Of a stretch of 64,000 nt of DNA, positions 9,677-18,493 are shown in pieces. The notes beneath the pieces are model-generated. The model ran no database searches, had not been told where the DNA came from, and worked only from the letters and a program-made list of their open reading frames with translations. The DNA comes from Labilibaculum sp. DW002 (GTDB taxonomy: Bacteria > Bacteroidota > Bacteroidia > Bacteroidales > Marinifilaceae): assembly GCF_029029525.1 (NCBI RefSeq), contig NZ_JAKJSC010000001.1, forward strand, positions 558,001-622,000, written 5' to 3'. Every line of letters starts with the position of its first letter. The first letter of the stretch is position 1. The position numbers and the translations under genes are program-made.

Positions 9677-9881
9677 CATTCAATTTTTCTAAAAACTTAT
9701 TGAATACAATGGTTTTTCGATATTTTGAATCAATATTATCTTTTGCATCAATGTTAAGTTTTATTAAAATAATTACTACATTCGATTAATAAAACTAAAC
9801 AGTATTACTATTAAAACTTCAAAAACAAACAATACAAAACGACTGGTTTTTTGAAGTGATCTCTATTTAAATAAGACTTAT

Positions 9882-10208
9882 ATGAGTAAAGAACACAAAA
9901 TCCTTACTGAGTTTTTCACATTTCTTGCCACCAAACAAGATCATTTACAACTTCAAGCTCAAGACGCTGAAAAAAATATTCAGGATTATTTCAATCATCG
10001 AATAGAACTGGCTGAGATTGCTAAAGAAGAGAAAAGACAAAAGCAGTTAAAAAAGTTAGAGCTAATTGTAAAAAAAAGAGAAGAACAACAAAAACGAGCT
10101 AAAATACCCATGCAACAAACCAAACAGGTAAAAATAGCCAGTGATAAACGTCCAAAAGCAAAAACAATAAGGGAGATGCAAGCCTTGATTGATCGCATTA
10201 GAAATTAA
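9882..10208 (+). CDS. hypothetical lysine-rich coiled-coil protein
   Basis: A 108-residue cytoplasmic protein of no recognised family. The first 35 residues (MSKEHKILTEFFTFLATKQD) look helical, and residues 40-90 are a strongly charged Lys/Glu/Gln coiled coil (EIAKEEKRQKQLKKLELIVK). The basic C-terminal half could bind nucleic acid, but no motif shows this. It stands alone, with a terminator-like hairpin just after its stop. The ATG, single open frame and amino-acid composition support a real gene. Confidence 0.6.
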   Translation: MSKEHKILTEFFTFLATKQDHLQLQAQDAEKNIQDYFNHRIELAEIAKEEKRQKQLKKLELIVKKREEQQKRAKIPMQQTKQVKIASDKRPKAKTIREMQALIDRIRN

Positions 10209-10247
10209 GCTTCACTAAATTGATATTTTTTGAATGACAATCTAAAA

Positions 10248-10288
10248 ATAGCCGTAAGCTTTAAAAAAGTTGCGGTTATATTTTTTTT
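10248..10288 (+). terminator. intrinsic terminator between convergent genes
   Basis: ATAGCCGTAAGCTT pairs imperfectly with AAGTTGCGGTTAT, with two wobbles and a small bulge, followed by eight T. It serves the 108-residue gene on the plus strand. Confidence 0.6.
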
Positions 10289-10350
10289 GTAAATAACTCA
10301 AACAATATAAAACCAAAAACTTGGATCGCTAGATCATATTGAAAGCATTC

Positions 10351-10995
10351 TTATTTACCATTGGTTTTCAACAACTTTAGGCCTTCCATAGCAGATAAAT
10401 CATGAGGAAAATACCAAAGACTCTTCTCAAAAAGGACTAAGGCTTCGCGACTTTTTCCCATATGATAGTTAGTCCAAGCCAGCATAATCAGTGCATCATA
10501 TTTAAACGGATATAAATCAACCACTTTTTTAAAATGAAAATGTGCCATTTCATAAGACTCCTGCCCATAATAAATTAGTCCTAAACGATAATTTGCTACA
10601 GTTTGATTGGGAGAGATCTCTAGAATTTCCTTATAAAGATTTACCACCTCAGTCCATTTCCCCATAGCAGCTTTAGGCAGAACCAATCCGAATTTTGCCT
10701 CCTCTGCATAAGGTTTTAAATTTATCGCACGTTGATAGTGTGCAATAGCTTCGGTAAATACTCCTGCTTGATAATTAAGCCATCCCAGACGCAAGTTTAT
10801 TTCATACGAATCTTCATCATAAACTTCTTTCAATTGCTCAAGTGCATGAGAAAAATCACCTTCTTTTTCATACTTATAGCTCTCATCGAACGCAGTTCTA
10901 ACAGTCTCAAAATTCTGACCTGATAAACTACTAAATTCAAGAATTAGCATGATTAGACTGAACAATACGTATTTAATAATCCTTAGAATTTCCAT
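10351..10995 (-). CDS. TPR-repeat exported protein, last gene of the PqqD/ATP-grasp operon
   Basis: A 214-residue protein with a hydrophobic N-terminus (about residues 6-22, IKYVLFSLIMLILEFSS) and four or five tetratricopeptide repeats (for example AIAHYQRAINLKPYAEEAK and VVNLYKEILEISPNQTVANY). It is probably periplasmic or membrane-attached and acts as a protein-interaction scaffold. Its start overlaps the end of the barrel gene by 13 nt, which indicates translational coupling. With the TPR region of the neighbouring barrel protein it may form one envelope complex; that is inference. Confidence 0.8.
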   Translation of the reverse strand: MEILRIIKYVLFSLIMLILEFSSLSGQNFETVRTAFDESYKYEKEGDFSHALEQLKEVYDEDSYEINLRLGWLNYQAGVFTEAIAHYQRAINLKPYAEEAKFGLVLPKAAMGKWTEVVNLYKEILEISPNQTVANYRLGLIYYGQESYEMAHFHFKKVVDLYPFKYDALIMLAWTNYHMGKSREALVLFEKSLWYFPHDLSAMEGLKLLKTNGK

Positions 10996-12449
10996 TTTAC
11001 ACCTCCAGTTATCGATTGTACATTAACATGCTGACTGTTTAATATATCAGATATCACATAAGTGTTTTTTTCTTTTTGATGTTGATATAATAGAAATAAG
11101 CTCAATTTTCCTTTAAATACATATTGATAACAACTTATATCAATTTTAGTTTTTACATGATTGACCCCATTAAATACCGAATAGCCTTCATTCTCTACTT
11201 GCATATACATATCTCCAAAGCTATATCCCACTTGCCCCCATGTATTTTTTGCTATTCGAAACCCTAATCCACCTTTCCAATACTGCCGATTCAACCAACC
11301 TGTTTCTAATTTTTCTTCCATTTGATTCGTGAAACCACCCATTAGATAAAGATTTAGATTTCCTTTAGGATAGTAACGAACAGACAGCTCCTGTTGCCAT
11401 CGAGTTAAATGATTTGCCTCAAAATACAATAGTCCAAGGCTCACTTTCCAATTGGATATATCCTGATGAAGTCCTAAAATCCCAATATAACTATTTTGAG
11501 TATTCACATAAGGCTCAATTTCAACAGTAGATGCAGGAACACTATCTTCGCCGTCACCACTTCCTTCATCGCCATTTCCACCTTCACCGCTTTCACCATC
11601 ACCATTTCCTCCATTACCATTGCCATTACCATTACCATTACCTCCATTACCATTTCCAGCGATACTGGCTCCTTTCAATTTTGATATTTTCATTGCTGAT
11701 TCAATTATTGTTTCTGCAGAAAGAGGATAGCCTTTCAGCTTAGTTCTTAGCCAATGTCCTCCAAAAATCAATTCTGTTCCGCACCCTAATCGAAAAGAGC
11801 TTTTCAAATAATATTGATTTTGGCTTATTTTCTCATTAAAAGAAATACCTTCCAACACACTTGAATTCTTCAAATCTACCCAGCTGTAGGCATGAAATAA
11901 TGATACTCGACTCCCCAATTGATGATTCAGCCCTAAACTATAATGGTGAAAATAATTGCGAACTGTTTGCTCTTGAATCTGATCAGAATCGACCGTATAA
12001 TCATCAATAAATTCATATTTCGTTTCAGTATAAATTCCAGAAATAAGTTTCGTTTTACCAATGCTGTATTTTTTCTTAACAGATTGAGGCAAATCATTTT
12101 GCATACGTATTGCATCTATATTTCTACCCCCTAAGATATAGGAAAAGTACAAATACTCTTTCAGGCTAACATCCTCAGGATTCTGTTGAGAAAGCTTTTG
12201 AAAAAAAACAGCCGATTTCCGATATTTCTTCAGTTCATAATAGGCAATCCCCATTCGTAAACGCAAATAATAAAAATCAATACCTTGCTCAATATATTTT
12301 TCACCTAGCAATATGAGTTGTTGCCATTGCTGTTTTTGATAAAGCTCATAGGTCTCCTTGTGCACTTGATTAACACTCATCATTTCCTGAGCATAAACAT
12401 GTGTACTAATCAAAATACTCAATATCAATATGCCTGCATATTTCCACAT
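10983..12449 (-). CDS. outer-membrane barrel protein with N-terminal TPR and Gly/Asn-rich loop
   Basis: A 488-residue protein with a signal peptide (AGILILSILISTHVYAQ). Residues 30-110 resemble TPR repeats (FYYLRLRMGIAYYELKKYRK). The rest has the alternating aromatic and polar strands of an outer-membrane beta-barrel and ends in ITGGVKWKF, a C-terminal aromatic typical of such barrels. A low-complexity Gly/Asn/Asp/Glu stretch near residues 265-300 probably forms an exposed loop. It overlaps the preceding gene by 25 nt and the following one by 13 nt. The function is unknown; the operon suggests export or anchoring of a product made by the ATP-grasp and decarboxylase enzymes. Confidence 0.8.
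   Translation of the reverse strand: MWKYAGILILSILISTHVYAQEMMSVNQVHKETYELYQKQQWQQLILLGEKYIEQGIDFYYLRLRMGIAYYELKKYRKSAVFFQKLSQQNPEDVSLKEYLYFSYILGGRNIDAIRMQNDLPQSVKKKYSIGKTKLISGIYTETKYEFIDDYTVDSDQIQEQTVRNYFHHYSLGLNHQLGSRVSLFHAYSWVDLKNSSVLEGISFNEKISQNQYYLKSSFRLGCGTELIFGGHWLRTKLKGYPLSAETIIESAMKISKLKGASIAGNGNGGNGNGNGNGNGGNGDGESGEGGNGDEGSGDGEDSVPASTVEIEPYVNTQNSYIGILGLHQDISNWKVSLGLLYFEANHLTRWQQELSVRYYPKGNLNLYLMGGFTNQMEEKLETGWLNRQYWKGGLGFRIAKNTWGQVGYSFGDMYMQVENEGYSVFNGVNHVKTKIDISCYQYVFKGKLSLFLLYQHQKEKNTYVISDILNSQHVNVQSITGGVKWKF
11605..11660. repeat. hexanucleotide-type repeats encoding the Gly/Asn-rich loop
   Basis: The plus strand reads repeated CCATTA and CCATTG/CCTCCA units, coding on the minus strand for Gly-Asn repeats. 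Units are multiples of three, so slippage would change loop length without breaking the frame. Confidence 0.7.
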
Positions 12450-14647
12450 TTTATTTCTAATGTTTCTCCATTTTTATGAATCCTAATTTGAATAGAAGCC
12501 GAGTTTTCTAGAACAATTTCACTTTTAAAATGTTCCTTCTTAGTAAGATAATTACAAATTACTTTAGATGTAAGCTCAATTTTATCGGTAGTAATTCCAT
12601 TGACCTTATTCAAATAATTTAATTGATACTCCGACTTTAAATAAATGTAAAATGGAGCTATAAAATCCTGTATGAAAAGTTTTCCAACTCCATAAACTAG
12701 GTTAGGGGGAACTTCTTCCCTCACATTTAAATTCGGATAATAGCCGAGGTAAACTTTATAACAAGAGAGATACAAATAATACAAAAGAGAACGTTTATTA
12801 CCTAGATAATTATGGAACTGTAAAACGTTGCCTTCTATACTAAAGTAGGCTCGTGAATTGGTGAAGCTACAGTATAGATATGTATTCGCTAGAATATCTG
12901 ACTTCACTTCAAAATGCCATTTTTTTTGGTGTAAAACCATTTTAAGATTGTCTCCTGATATCACATCAAAGCAAAATTTCTGCCCTGTTTGAAAACTCAA
13001 TGCTTGATTTAAAAGAGGATGAGCTTCTCCCCTTAACAATTTAGCAGACTTTAGGGGACGAGAGTAAGATTTAAGTTCAACTTGCTTCTTTACACGCTCC
13101 ATATAATGCGGCAAAGCGACATCGAAGGTAGCTGAACCAATATATGGTGTGGTTTGAAATTGAAAATGAATGTGCGGAAAGGGTGATCTGCCCGAATTAC
13201 CACAAGCTCCCAACACATCTCCCTTTTTTACAAAATCTCCCTTTTTCACCTTAATACTCGCTTCCCGGAAATGGCTAAGCTGAGAATAGAGCCCATTTTG
13301 ATGGTGAATGACCAAACTATTTCCCCAATTCTGATCTAAATTGACTTTGCCAATCTCGTTATCTGGTACACCATCTAAAACATTTACAATTTGACCTTCC
13401 GCTGGACATAGAATTGTTTTATTGTAACAGTAGTAGTCATCAACAATATCACCTTGATTCGTAAATTGTTTATTTTGTTCATCAACAATTGCAAAATCCC
13501 AAGCATGACGCCATTCATCCTTATGCGTATATTCTCCATCATAAGCTTGAGTAACTGTCCATTCGCCAATAAATGGCAATTGAAAATCTGACAGCATAAT
13601 GGAAGATTTTCGAAGGAAATTATTTTTAGAGAAATACAAATTCTTTTCGGGAGAATTATGCTGTACACTTACCTCTTGCAATTTTTCACTGGGCTTGTAT
13701 CTTAATTTTAAGATGTACAAAAATATTAGGGTAACTACATTAAATGGAAGTGCATAAATGGAAAGCCGATAAGGTGCGAACCAATGCATGCTACTAAGCG
13801 TAACTAATACAACTATTGGTAAAAGAAGTACAATCCATAAATAAGAATACAAAGAAGGGATAAGGTAAAATCCTCCAAGAGCTATTGAAGTTAGTATAAA
13901 GTTAAAGCCGATATAAGTATAACTCAATTCATTGATGTTCGCGCCAATCAAACCATAAAAAAAATAGGCAACATAAAAGCCAAATATCGCCAAAGTAAAA
14001 GCGATTCTGGAATAGATAAGTAAGCCAAACAGAATAAGTAAACCTGCCAACCAATTACTTTGAAAGAAAATAGCACCAAGTGATTTTAGAAAAACAGAAA
14101 CCGAATAGAAGAGTTCAAAATTTTGAATCCGATGATAGAGATTTACAAGCAACTGACCTCCCATATCATAAAATTCATTGGCTTCATAAATACCTCTTTC
14201 ACTAATCCCCAAAGTTGTTAAATCACTACTAGCCATCATGATCATCCAAAGGCCTAAGAGAAACGGAACACTTAAAAAAGGCAAAGCATATTTTGTAAAA
14301 ACTCCCTGCAGAAATAAGCTTATAAAGAGTGTCAATACAGAAGATAAAATAACAAGCAAAGCAATTTCTATACTAGGTTGAAAATATAAGCCGATCCCTA
14401 AACCAACCAATAGACTATTAAAGCCGTAGGTCCCATCTTTGATATAATAAGACGAGAACCCCATTGCAAAAGCAATAACATTTGCGGCCACTAATGAAAT
14501 AAGTCCAGATAGACCTGCCCAAACATCAAAAAAACTGACCAATAGCAATAGAAAAGCAAAGGTTTTGTTTCTTGAAAAAAACACCTGAGCATAACTGTTT
14601 AGGATGGCCTCTCCTAAAAATAGTATGTTCTTTTTTAATGCTTTCAT
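12425..14647 (-). CDS. urea-transporter-like membrane domain fused to an M23 peptidase domain
   Basis: A 740-residue two-part protein. Residues 20-310 are about ten hydrophobic helices with urea-transporter features (GTYGFNSLLVGLGIGLYF; LPFLSVPFLLGLWMI). After a linker, residues 365-500 form an M23/LytM-type fold with likely metal ligands H381 and D384 (RHAWDFAI, spacing one shorter than the usual HxxxD) and H494 (HIHFQFQ, H492 to H494), plus LSHF at H459. The last 230 residues are not recognised. The ATG overlaps the decarboxylase stop (ATGA). The M23 part would act in the periplasm on peptidoglycan or another cross-linked peptide, while the channel may pass urea or a similar small polar compound. 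This fusion is known in some Bacteroidota, but its role is not. Confidence 0.88.
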   Translation of the reverse strand: MKALKKNILFLGEAILNSYAQVFFSRNKTFAFLLLLVSFFDVWAGLSGLISLVAANVIAFAMGFSSYYIKDGTYGFNSLLVGLGIGLYFQPSIEIALLVILSSVLTLFISLFLQGVFTKYALPFLSVPFLLGLWMIMMASSDLTTLGISERGIYEANEFYDMGGQLLVNLYHRIQNFELFYSVSVFLKSLGAIFFQSNWLAGLLILFGLLIYSRIAFTLAIFGFYVAYFFYGLIGANINELSYTYIGFNFILTSIALGGFYLIPSLYSYLWIVLLLPIVVLVTLSSMHWFAPYRLSIYALPFNVVTLIFLYILKLRYKPSEKLQEVSVQHNSPEKNLYFSKNNFLRKSSIMLSDFQLPFIGEWTVTQAYDGEYTHKDEWRHAWDFAIVDEQNKQFTNQGDIVDDYYCYNKTILCPAEGQIVNVLDGVPDNEIGKVNLDQNWGNSLVIHHQNGLYSQLSHFREASIKVKKGDFVKKGDVLGACGNSGRSPFPHIHFQFQTTPYIGSATFDVALPHYMERVKKQVELKSYSRPLKSAKLLRGEAHPLLNQALSFQTGQKFCFDVISGDNLKMVLHQKKWHFEVKSDILANTYLYCSFTNSRAYFSIEGNVLQFHNYLGNKRSLLYYLYLSCYKVYLGYYPNLNVREEVPPNLVYGVGKLFIQDFIAPFYIYLKSEYQLNYLNKVNGITTDKIELTSKVICNYLTKKEHFKSEIVLENSASIQIRIHKNGETLEIKCGNMQAY

Positions 14648-15996
14648 TGTGATTTAAGATGTTCTGGAATATTTTCCATAGCATTGAACTGTTCGTAGGT
14701 TTCTTTCTTACGAATAAGATGTATTTTTCTATCCTCATCAATAAGCAAAACTGGAGGTCTTAATTTTATAAATTGCATCCACTGAGTCATATTATAGGCC
14801 CCGATTCTAGGAATCACAACAGTATCGCCTCTTTGAAGAAGAGGAAACTGAACAGCTTCTCGTATTACATCAATATTCATACAAAGCGGCCCGTAGATAG
14901 TCGTATTTTCTGTTTGTTCCGATTTCTGACGTGTTGGTAACACATCATGTTCGTACCAAAAAGATGTAAATAGCATATTCACTCCAATATCAATAACGGT
15001 TGCTCGGCGTCCATCTACTAAGCGTTTATTGGCTAAAACACTTCCTAACAAAAAACCGGCATCGTCAACCAAAGCCCTGCCCGATTCTAGAATTAAAAGA
15101 GGCAGATTTTCTGGAGGCAATTCACTAGCTAGCAAAGCAGAAGTTATCGCTTCAGCATAATCATCGAAAGATGGGCAAGTATCAGTACCGGGAAGATAAG
15201 CCCCTTTAAGGGTGTTTTTTGATGCAAAACCTCCTCCTAAATCAATATATTTCACGTGAGAATTAAACTTTCGAAACAAGCGAGTAGACAAATCAGCCAA
15301 TTTTTCAGCTGCAATAGCATAAGCTTTTACGGCTGTTATATAAGTTCCCATATGAGTATGTAAGCCCAATAACTCCATATGTTCATGCAACATGATACGA
15401 TTCATAGCATGCCATGCCTCACCATTCTCAAGATTAAATCCAAAACGATCCCATCGAGGATAAATACCCGCATCTAAATTTATTCGAATCGCTACATTTG
15501 CTTTTTTATTGAGTTTTTGAGCCAACTCTCCAAGGAAGTAAAATTCATCTAAACTATCCAAATGAATCATAGCTCCATCTTGAATGGCCCTTTCCAAATC
15601 CTCTTTTGATTTTTCTGGACCGTTAAATATGATCTGATCACCTGAAATGCCATTTTCAATAGCCTTAGTGTATTCAAAGCCAGACACGACTTCGGCCCAT
15701 GCTCCTTCTGAATGAAACACTTTACATACCGCATTTAAATAGTTGGTTTTATAAGACCATGCGAACTGCACTCTCGGATAACGAGAAGCAAATGCCTTTT
15801 GAGCCTGTCGATAGGTTTTACGAATACAGGGCTCCGAAATCACGTATAAAGGAGAACCAAACTGTTCCATAATATCTGCTATGGCAACCTCTTCAATATG
15901 GCTGATGACAGGAACTCGGGTACTCATCCCAAATTTATCGGGCATCCCTGCATTAACTTTATTAATTATAGGCCGTTCGTAATCTAATTTTTTCAT
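14644..15996 (-). CDS. PLP-dependent amino-acid decarboxylase (DAP/ornithine/arginine type, fold III)
   Basis: A 450-residue alanine-racemase-fold decarboxylase. K83 in FAWSYKTNYLNAV is the PLP lysine. HTHMGTY, LGGGFAS and the ESGRALV segment are the PLP-phosphate and dimer motifs, and GPLCMNID contains the partner active-site cysteine, followed by IPRIGAYNMTQ. It resembles LysA but lacks lysine-pathway neighbours, so the substrate is more likely an amino acid or amino-acid conjugate in this operon's pathway. The stop overlaps the next ATG by 4 nt. A 147-bp gap separates it from the ATP-grasp gene. Confidence 0.87.
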   Translation of the reverse strand: MKKLDYERPIINKVNAGMPDKFGMSTRVPVISHIEEVAIADIMEQFGSPLYVISEPCIRKTYRQAQKAFASRYPRVQFAWSYKTNYLNAVCKVFHSEGAWAEVVSGFEYTKAIENGISGDQIIFNGPEKSKEDLERAIQDGAMIHLDSLDEFYFLGELAQKLNKKANVAIRINLDAGIYPRWDRFGFNLENGEAWHAMNRIMLHEHMELLGLHTHMGTYITAVKAYAIAAEKLADLSTRLFRKFNSHVKYIDLGGGFASKNTLKGAYLPGTDTCPSFDDYAEAITSALLASELPPENLPLLILESGRALVDDAGFLLGSVLANKRLVDGRRATVIDIGVNMLFTSFWYEHDVLPTRQKSEQTENTTIYGPLCMNIDVIREAVQFPLLQRGDTVVIPRIGAYNMTQWMQFIKLRPPVLLIDEDRKIHLIRKKETYEQFNAMENIPEHLKSQ

Positions 15997-16143
15997 CTTA
16001 TTCTGATTTTAAATTATGCCCATAGAGTAGTTGCCTATTGTTAGGCTTCTTTGTGCAACAAGTACTGTTAAGAGCTAGTTTCTACTTATTCAAATTTCAG
16101 TTTCTCATATCTATTCGAACTTGATATTGGAATTAAAATAACA

Positions 16144-17190
16144 TCACATTTCTCCTTTAACAGATAGGCTTCCAAACTGAGAAATATCTCCAATTAAATC
16201 GTATGAGTATCGAATAAACATTTTCCCTACTTCATAACTCGAAAATGGTGGAGGACTCATTCCTAAAGCAAGTTTTACTAGAGCTTCCGGTAAATTTTGT
16301 CCTGCTGCAACAGCCAAGTAAACCCAAGCAGGAATTCTAGGATTAATTTCAATTAAATAATACTCATTATTAACTGTTTTTATTAATTCCAATTCCATTC
16401 CTCCTTGCCATTTGGTATTTCGAATCAGATCTCGAGTTAATGCCAACATTTTATCGTTCTGAATGGTTATGCCTCCCCAAGCTTTTCCCTTATCAGTAAT
16501 ATATTGTTTACGCATTGGAACCGCGCCTATTGTATTGCCCAAACCATCACCAAGCGCAATCACATTTACCTCGGTGCCACGAATAAACTCTTGAATAATT
16601 ACTGGCATACCCCACTTTGCTGAAATTCGGTTAAAATAACTGTTTACCTGCTCTGTTGAATAAGCCAAATAAGCATCGTAAAATTTACCTTTTACAAGTA
16701 GTGGAAATTCAAAAAAATCCTTAAGCTTTTCAATATCACATCTATTCGTAATCACTTTACTAAAAGGAACTTTAACACCATATTTTTCACCATATTGATT
16801 AAGATTTGCCTTTTGCCGCTCCTCAAACTGATCTATCGTAGGTAAGAAAGTTTTGATTCCAATTTTCTCAAGTCTTTCCTTAGATTGGATGAAGGTGAAT
16901 AACTCTGCATCAAAATTAGGGATGATAACATCAAGTCTTTCTTTTGAATGAATGAATTCAATTCGATTTAGTAAGGTATCTATTCCTGATGATGGATAAG
17001 GAATTTGATAAGTTTTGTCAACCATTTCAGGCATATAAATGCCTGGTTCTAGGTTTTCGTAGGCCAAACCAATAACTCGCACATCAAAATCTTTACTTTC
17101 TCTGAGTCCACGAATAACGGGTATTCCAGGTCCTGGATTGTCCGTATTATTTAACCCAGTTACAGCGATATGATACTTTGGTTTTTTCAT
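16144..17190 (-). CDS. ATP-grasp ligase of the PqqD operon
   Basis: A 348-residue ATP-grasp protein with a pre-ATP-grasp N-terminal domain (HIAVTGLNNTDNPGPGIPV) like carbamoyl-phosphate-synthase-type ligases. The ATP-binding core shows FPLLVKGKFYDAYL, VIIQEFIRGTEVNVIALG and the metal site YLIEINPRIPAWVYLA. Such enzymes join a carboxylate to an amine or thiol through an acyl phosphate. I start at ATG 17190, four bases after the PqqD stop; a longer frame reaches back into the PqqD gene but is unlikely. With a PqqD-like partner it may modify a carrier peptide, which is inference. Confidence 0.85.
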   Translation of the reverse strand: MKKPKYHIAVTGLNNTDNPGPGIPVIRGLRESKDFDVRVIGLAYENLEPGIYMPEMVDKTYQIPYPSSGIDTLLNRIEFIHSKERLDVIIPNFDAELFTFIQSKERLEKIGIKTFLPTIDQFEERQKANLNQYGEKYGVKVPFSKVITNRCDIEKLKDFFEFPLLVKGKFYDAYLAYSTEQVNSYFNRISAKWGMPVIIQEFIRGTEVNVIALGDGLGNTIGAVPMRKQYITDKGKAWGGITIQNDKMLALTRDLIRNTKWQGGMELELIKTVNNEYYLIEINPRIPAWVYLAVAAGQNLPEALVKLALGMSPPPFSSYEVGKMFIRYSYDLIGDISQFGSLSVKGEM

Positions 17191-17194
17191 TTTG

Positions 17195-17443
17195 TCACTT
17201 TTTACTTTCAAGCAATTCGTGATGTTGTAATATTTCAAGAAAATCATCCATATTTTTCTCAAGAGTTACCAAATCCACTTCATATTTATCCAAGATTAAC
17301 TGCTTGATATCTGCAACCTCATTCCCCTCCTTCAAATGATTCATAATTTCTTTTGCAATAGGATTTAGGAGAAAGGAGTCTCCTGTTTCCGGATTAAATA
17401 AAAATCCATTTTCACTAATCGCTATGTTTTTTTTTAACTTCAT
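17195..17443 (-). CDS. PqqD-like small protein (RiPP recognition element fold)
   Basis: An 82-residue protein with the PqqD pattern: an N-terminal beta segment (ENGFLFNPETGDSFLLNP) followed by IAKEIMNHLKEG and a helical C-terminus (FLEILQHHELLE). PqqD domains form a winged-helix peptide-binding fold used in peptide-modification pathways, often next to radical SAM or ATP-grasp enzymes. It lies four bases before the ATP-grasp gene and opens the operon. No precursor peptide is recognisable nearby, so it could serve another peptide encoded elsewhere or have a different role. Confidence 0.82.
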   Translation of the reverse strand: MKLKKNIAISENGFLFNPETGDSFLLNPIAKEIMNHLKEGNEVADIKQLILDKYEVDLVTLEKNMDDFLEILQHHELLESKK

Positions 17444-17572
17444 AACTTTGAGATTAAAAAATAATTTGATTTGAATTTCATTATGCTTTTTTCAAAAAAA
17501 CAATGCCGTAAGAGCTATTCTTAGTTTCGATAATTCACAATAAAAAGTTAAAACAAATGCGATTAGATTTCG

Positions 17573-17588
17573 TTACAAAATTTTGTAA
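17573..17588. promoter_or_regulatory. perfect 16-bp palindrome upstream of the PqqD operon
   Basis: TTACAAAATTTTGTAA is its own reverse complement and lies in the 192-bp gap between the AraC-type regulator and the PqqD gene, about 130 bp before the PqqD start. It could be an operator; AT-rich palindromes also arise by chance in this background. Confidence 0.35.
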
Positions 17589-17635
17589 AAAAGTTATGAT
17601 ATTCTATTTTGGAATTGGAAGAATTTAACCTGATT

Positions 17636-18241
17636 CTAATACAAGGCGTTTAGGGATTTTTTATTTTTTACCCCACATTTTTTATATTCCGATACCGAAA
17701 TGCCTGTCATTTTATGAAACTGGTTTGAAAGATATTGAACGCTACTATAATCCATTATAAAAGCGATTTCGCTGAGTGTTAACTCATCCTGATCAACCAA
17801 TTCTTTTATTCGTTCAACTTTATTAAGAATAATAAATCGCTCAAGAGTAATGTCTTCGTATTTGGAGAAAATTTTGGATAATTGTTGATAGCTGAGTCCT
17901 AATTTGTCAACTAGGTATTCTGACTTTTGTACAATGGAGTCTACATTATTCATTTGATGAATCAATTCGATTACAGCAATTTTAATTTGCTCAACAATTT
18001 GTCGTTCATGGCCAATTATAATTTCCATTCCAATCTCTTGAAGAATGCTATTTACTTTTTCTAAGCCTAGTTGATCTGGATTGTAAGTTATGGTGGCCAT
18101 ACCCAATTTAACCTGATCGATACGAATACCATTCTCCTCAAAAACAGCACATAATACTCGCACACAACAATTACAAACCATATTTTTAATGTAGATGGTT
18201 TCGGTTTGCAAATTATCATTTTTAGGTAGTAATTTGTTCAT
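17636..18241 (-). CDS. HMA-like domain fused to AraC-type DNA-binding domain
   Basis: A 201-residue regulator. Residues 15-75 form a heavy-metal-associated-like fold with MVCNCCVRVL (CxxC, with an extra Cys inside), and residues 95-190 are an AraC/XylS domain with two helix-turn-helix motifs (LTLSEIAFIMDYSSVQYLSNQFHKMTGISVSEYKK). HMA domains bind copper or other soft metals, so the protein may sense a metal or thiol state. It lies directly upstream of the PqqD operon on the same strand and is its most likely regulator. The assignment to that operon is inferred from position alone. Confidence 0.85.
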   Translation of the reverse strand: MNKLLPKNDNLQTETIYIKNMVCNCCVRVLCAVFEENGIRIDQVKLGMATITYNPDQLGLEKVNSILQEIGMEIIIGHERQIVEQIKIAVIELIHQMNNVDSIVQKSEYLVDKLGLSYQQLSKIFSKYEDITLERFIILNKVERIKELVDQDELTLSEIAFIMDYSSVQYLSNQFHKMTGISVSEYKKCGVKNKKSLNALY

Positions 18242-18443
18242 GCTTAGAAATGATATGATTGTTATATTAAATTTAAGGAAATTATTCTATATCATAAATT
18301 GATTAAACCAATTCACTATTTAAGCCAAAGTATGATGTTATTAGGGAGTAATAAGAATTTGAAAGTTTAGCGTAGTGATAGGTAAAAAATAATTCTGGAA
18401 ATTATATCACTATTTCAAATCTGCGTATGGTACATTAAATATA

Positions 18444-18464
18444 AGAGTGCCTGAATGGCACTCT
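18444..18464 (-). terminator. hairpin after the 532-residue lipoprotein gene
   Basis: AGAGTGCC pairs with GGCACTCT around a five-base loop, 30 bp past the lipoprotein stop. The following tract is T-rich but not a clean T run, so termination is likely but not certain. Confidence 0.6.
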
Positions 18465-18493
18465 CATATTTCCTAAGTTAAATTTATATATTA

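Noticed and set aside
11496-11743. plus-strand His- and Thr/Ile-rich frames
   Set aside because: They are antisense products of the Gly/Asn repeat region.
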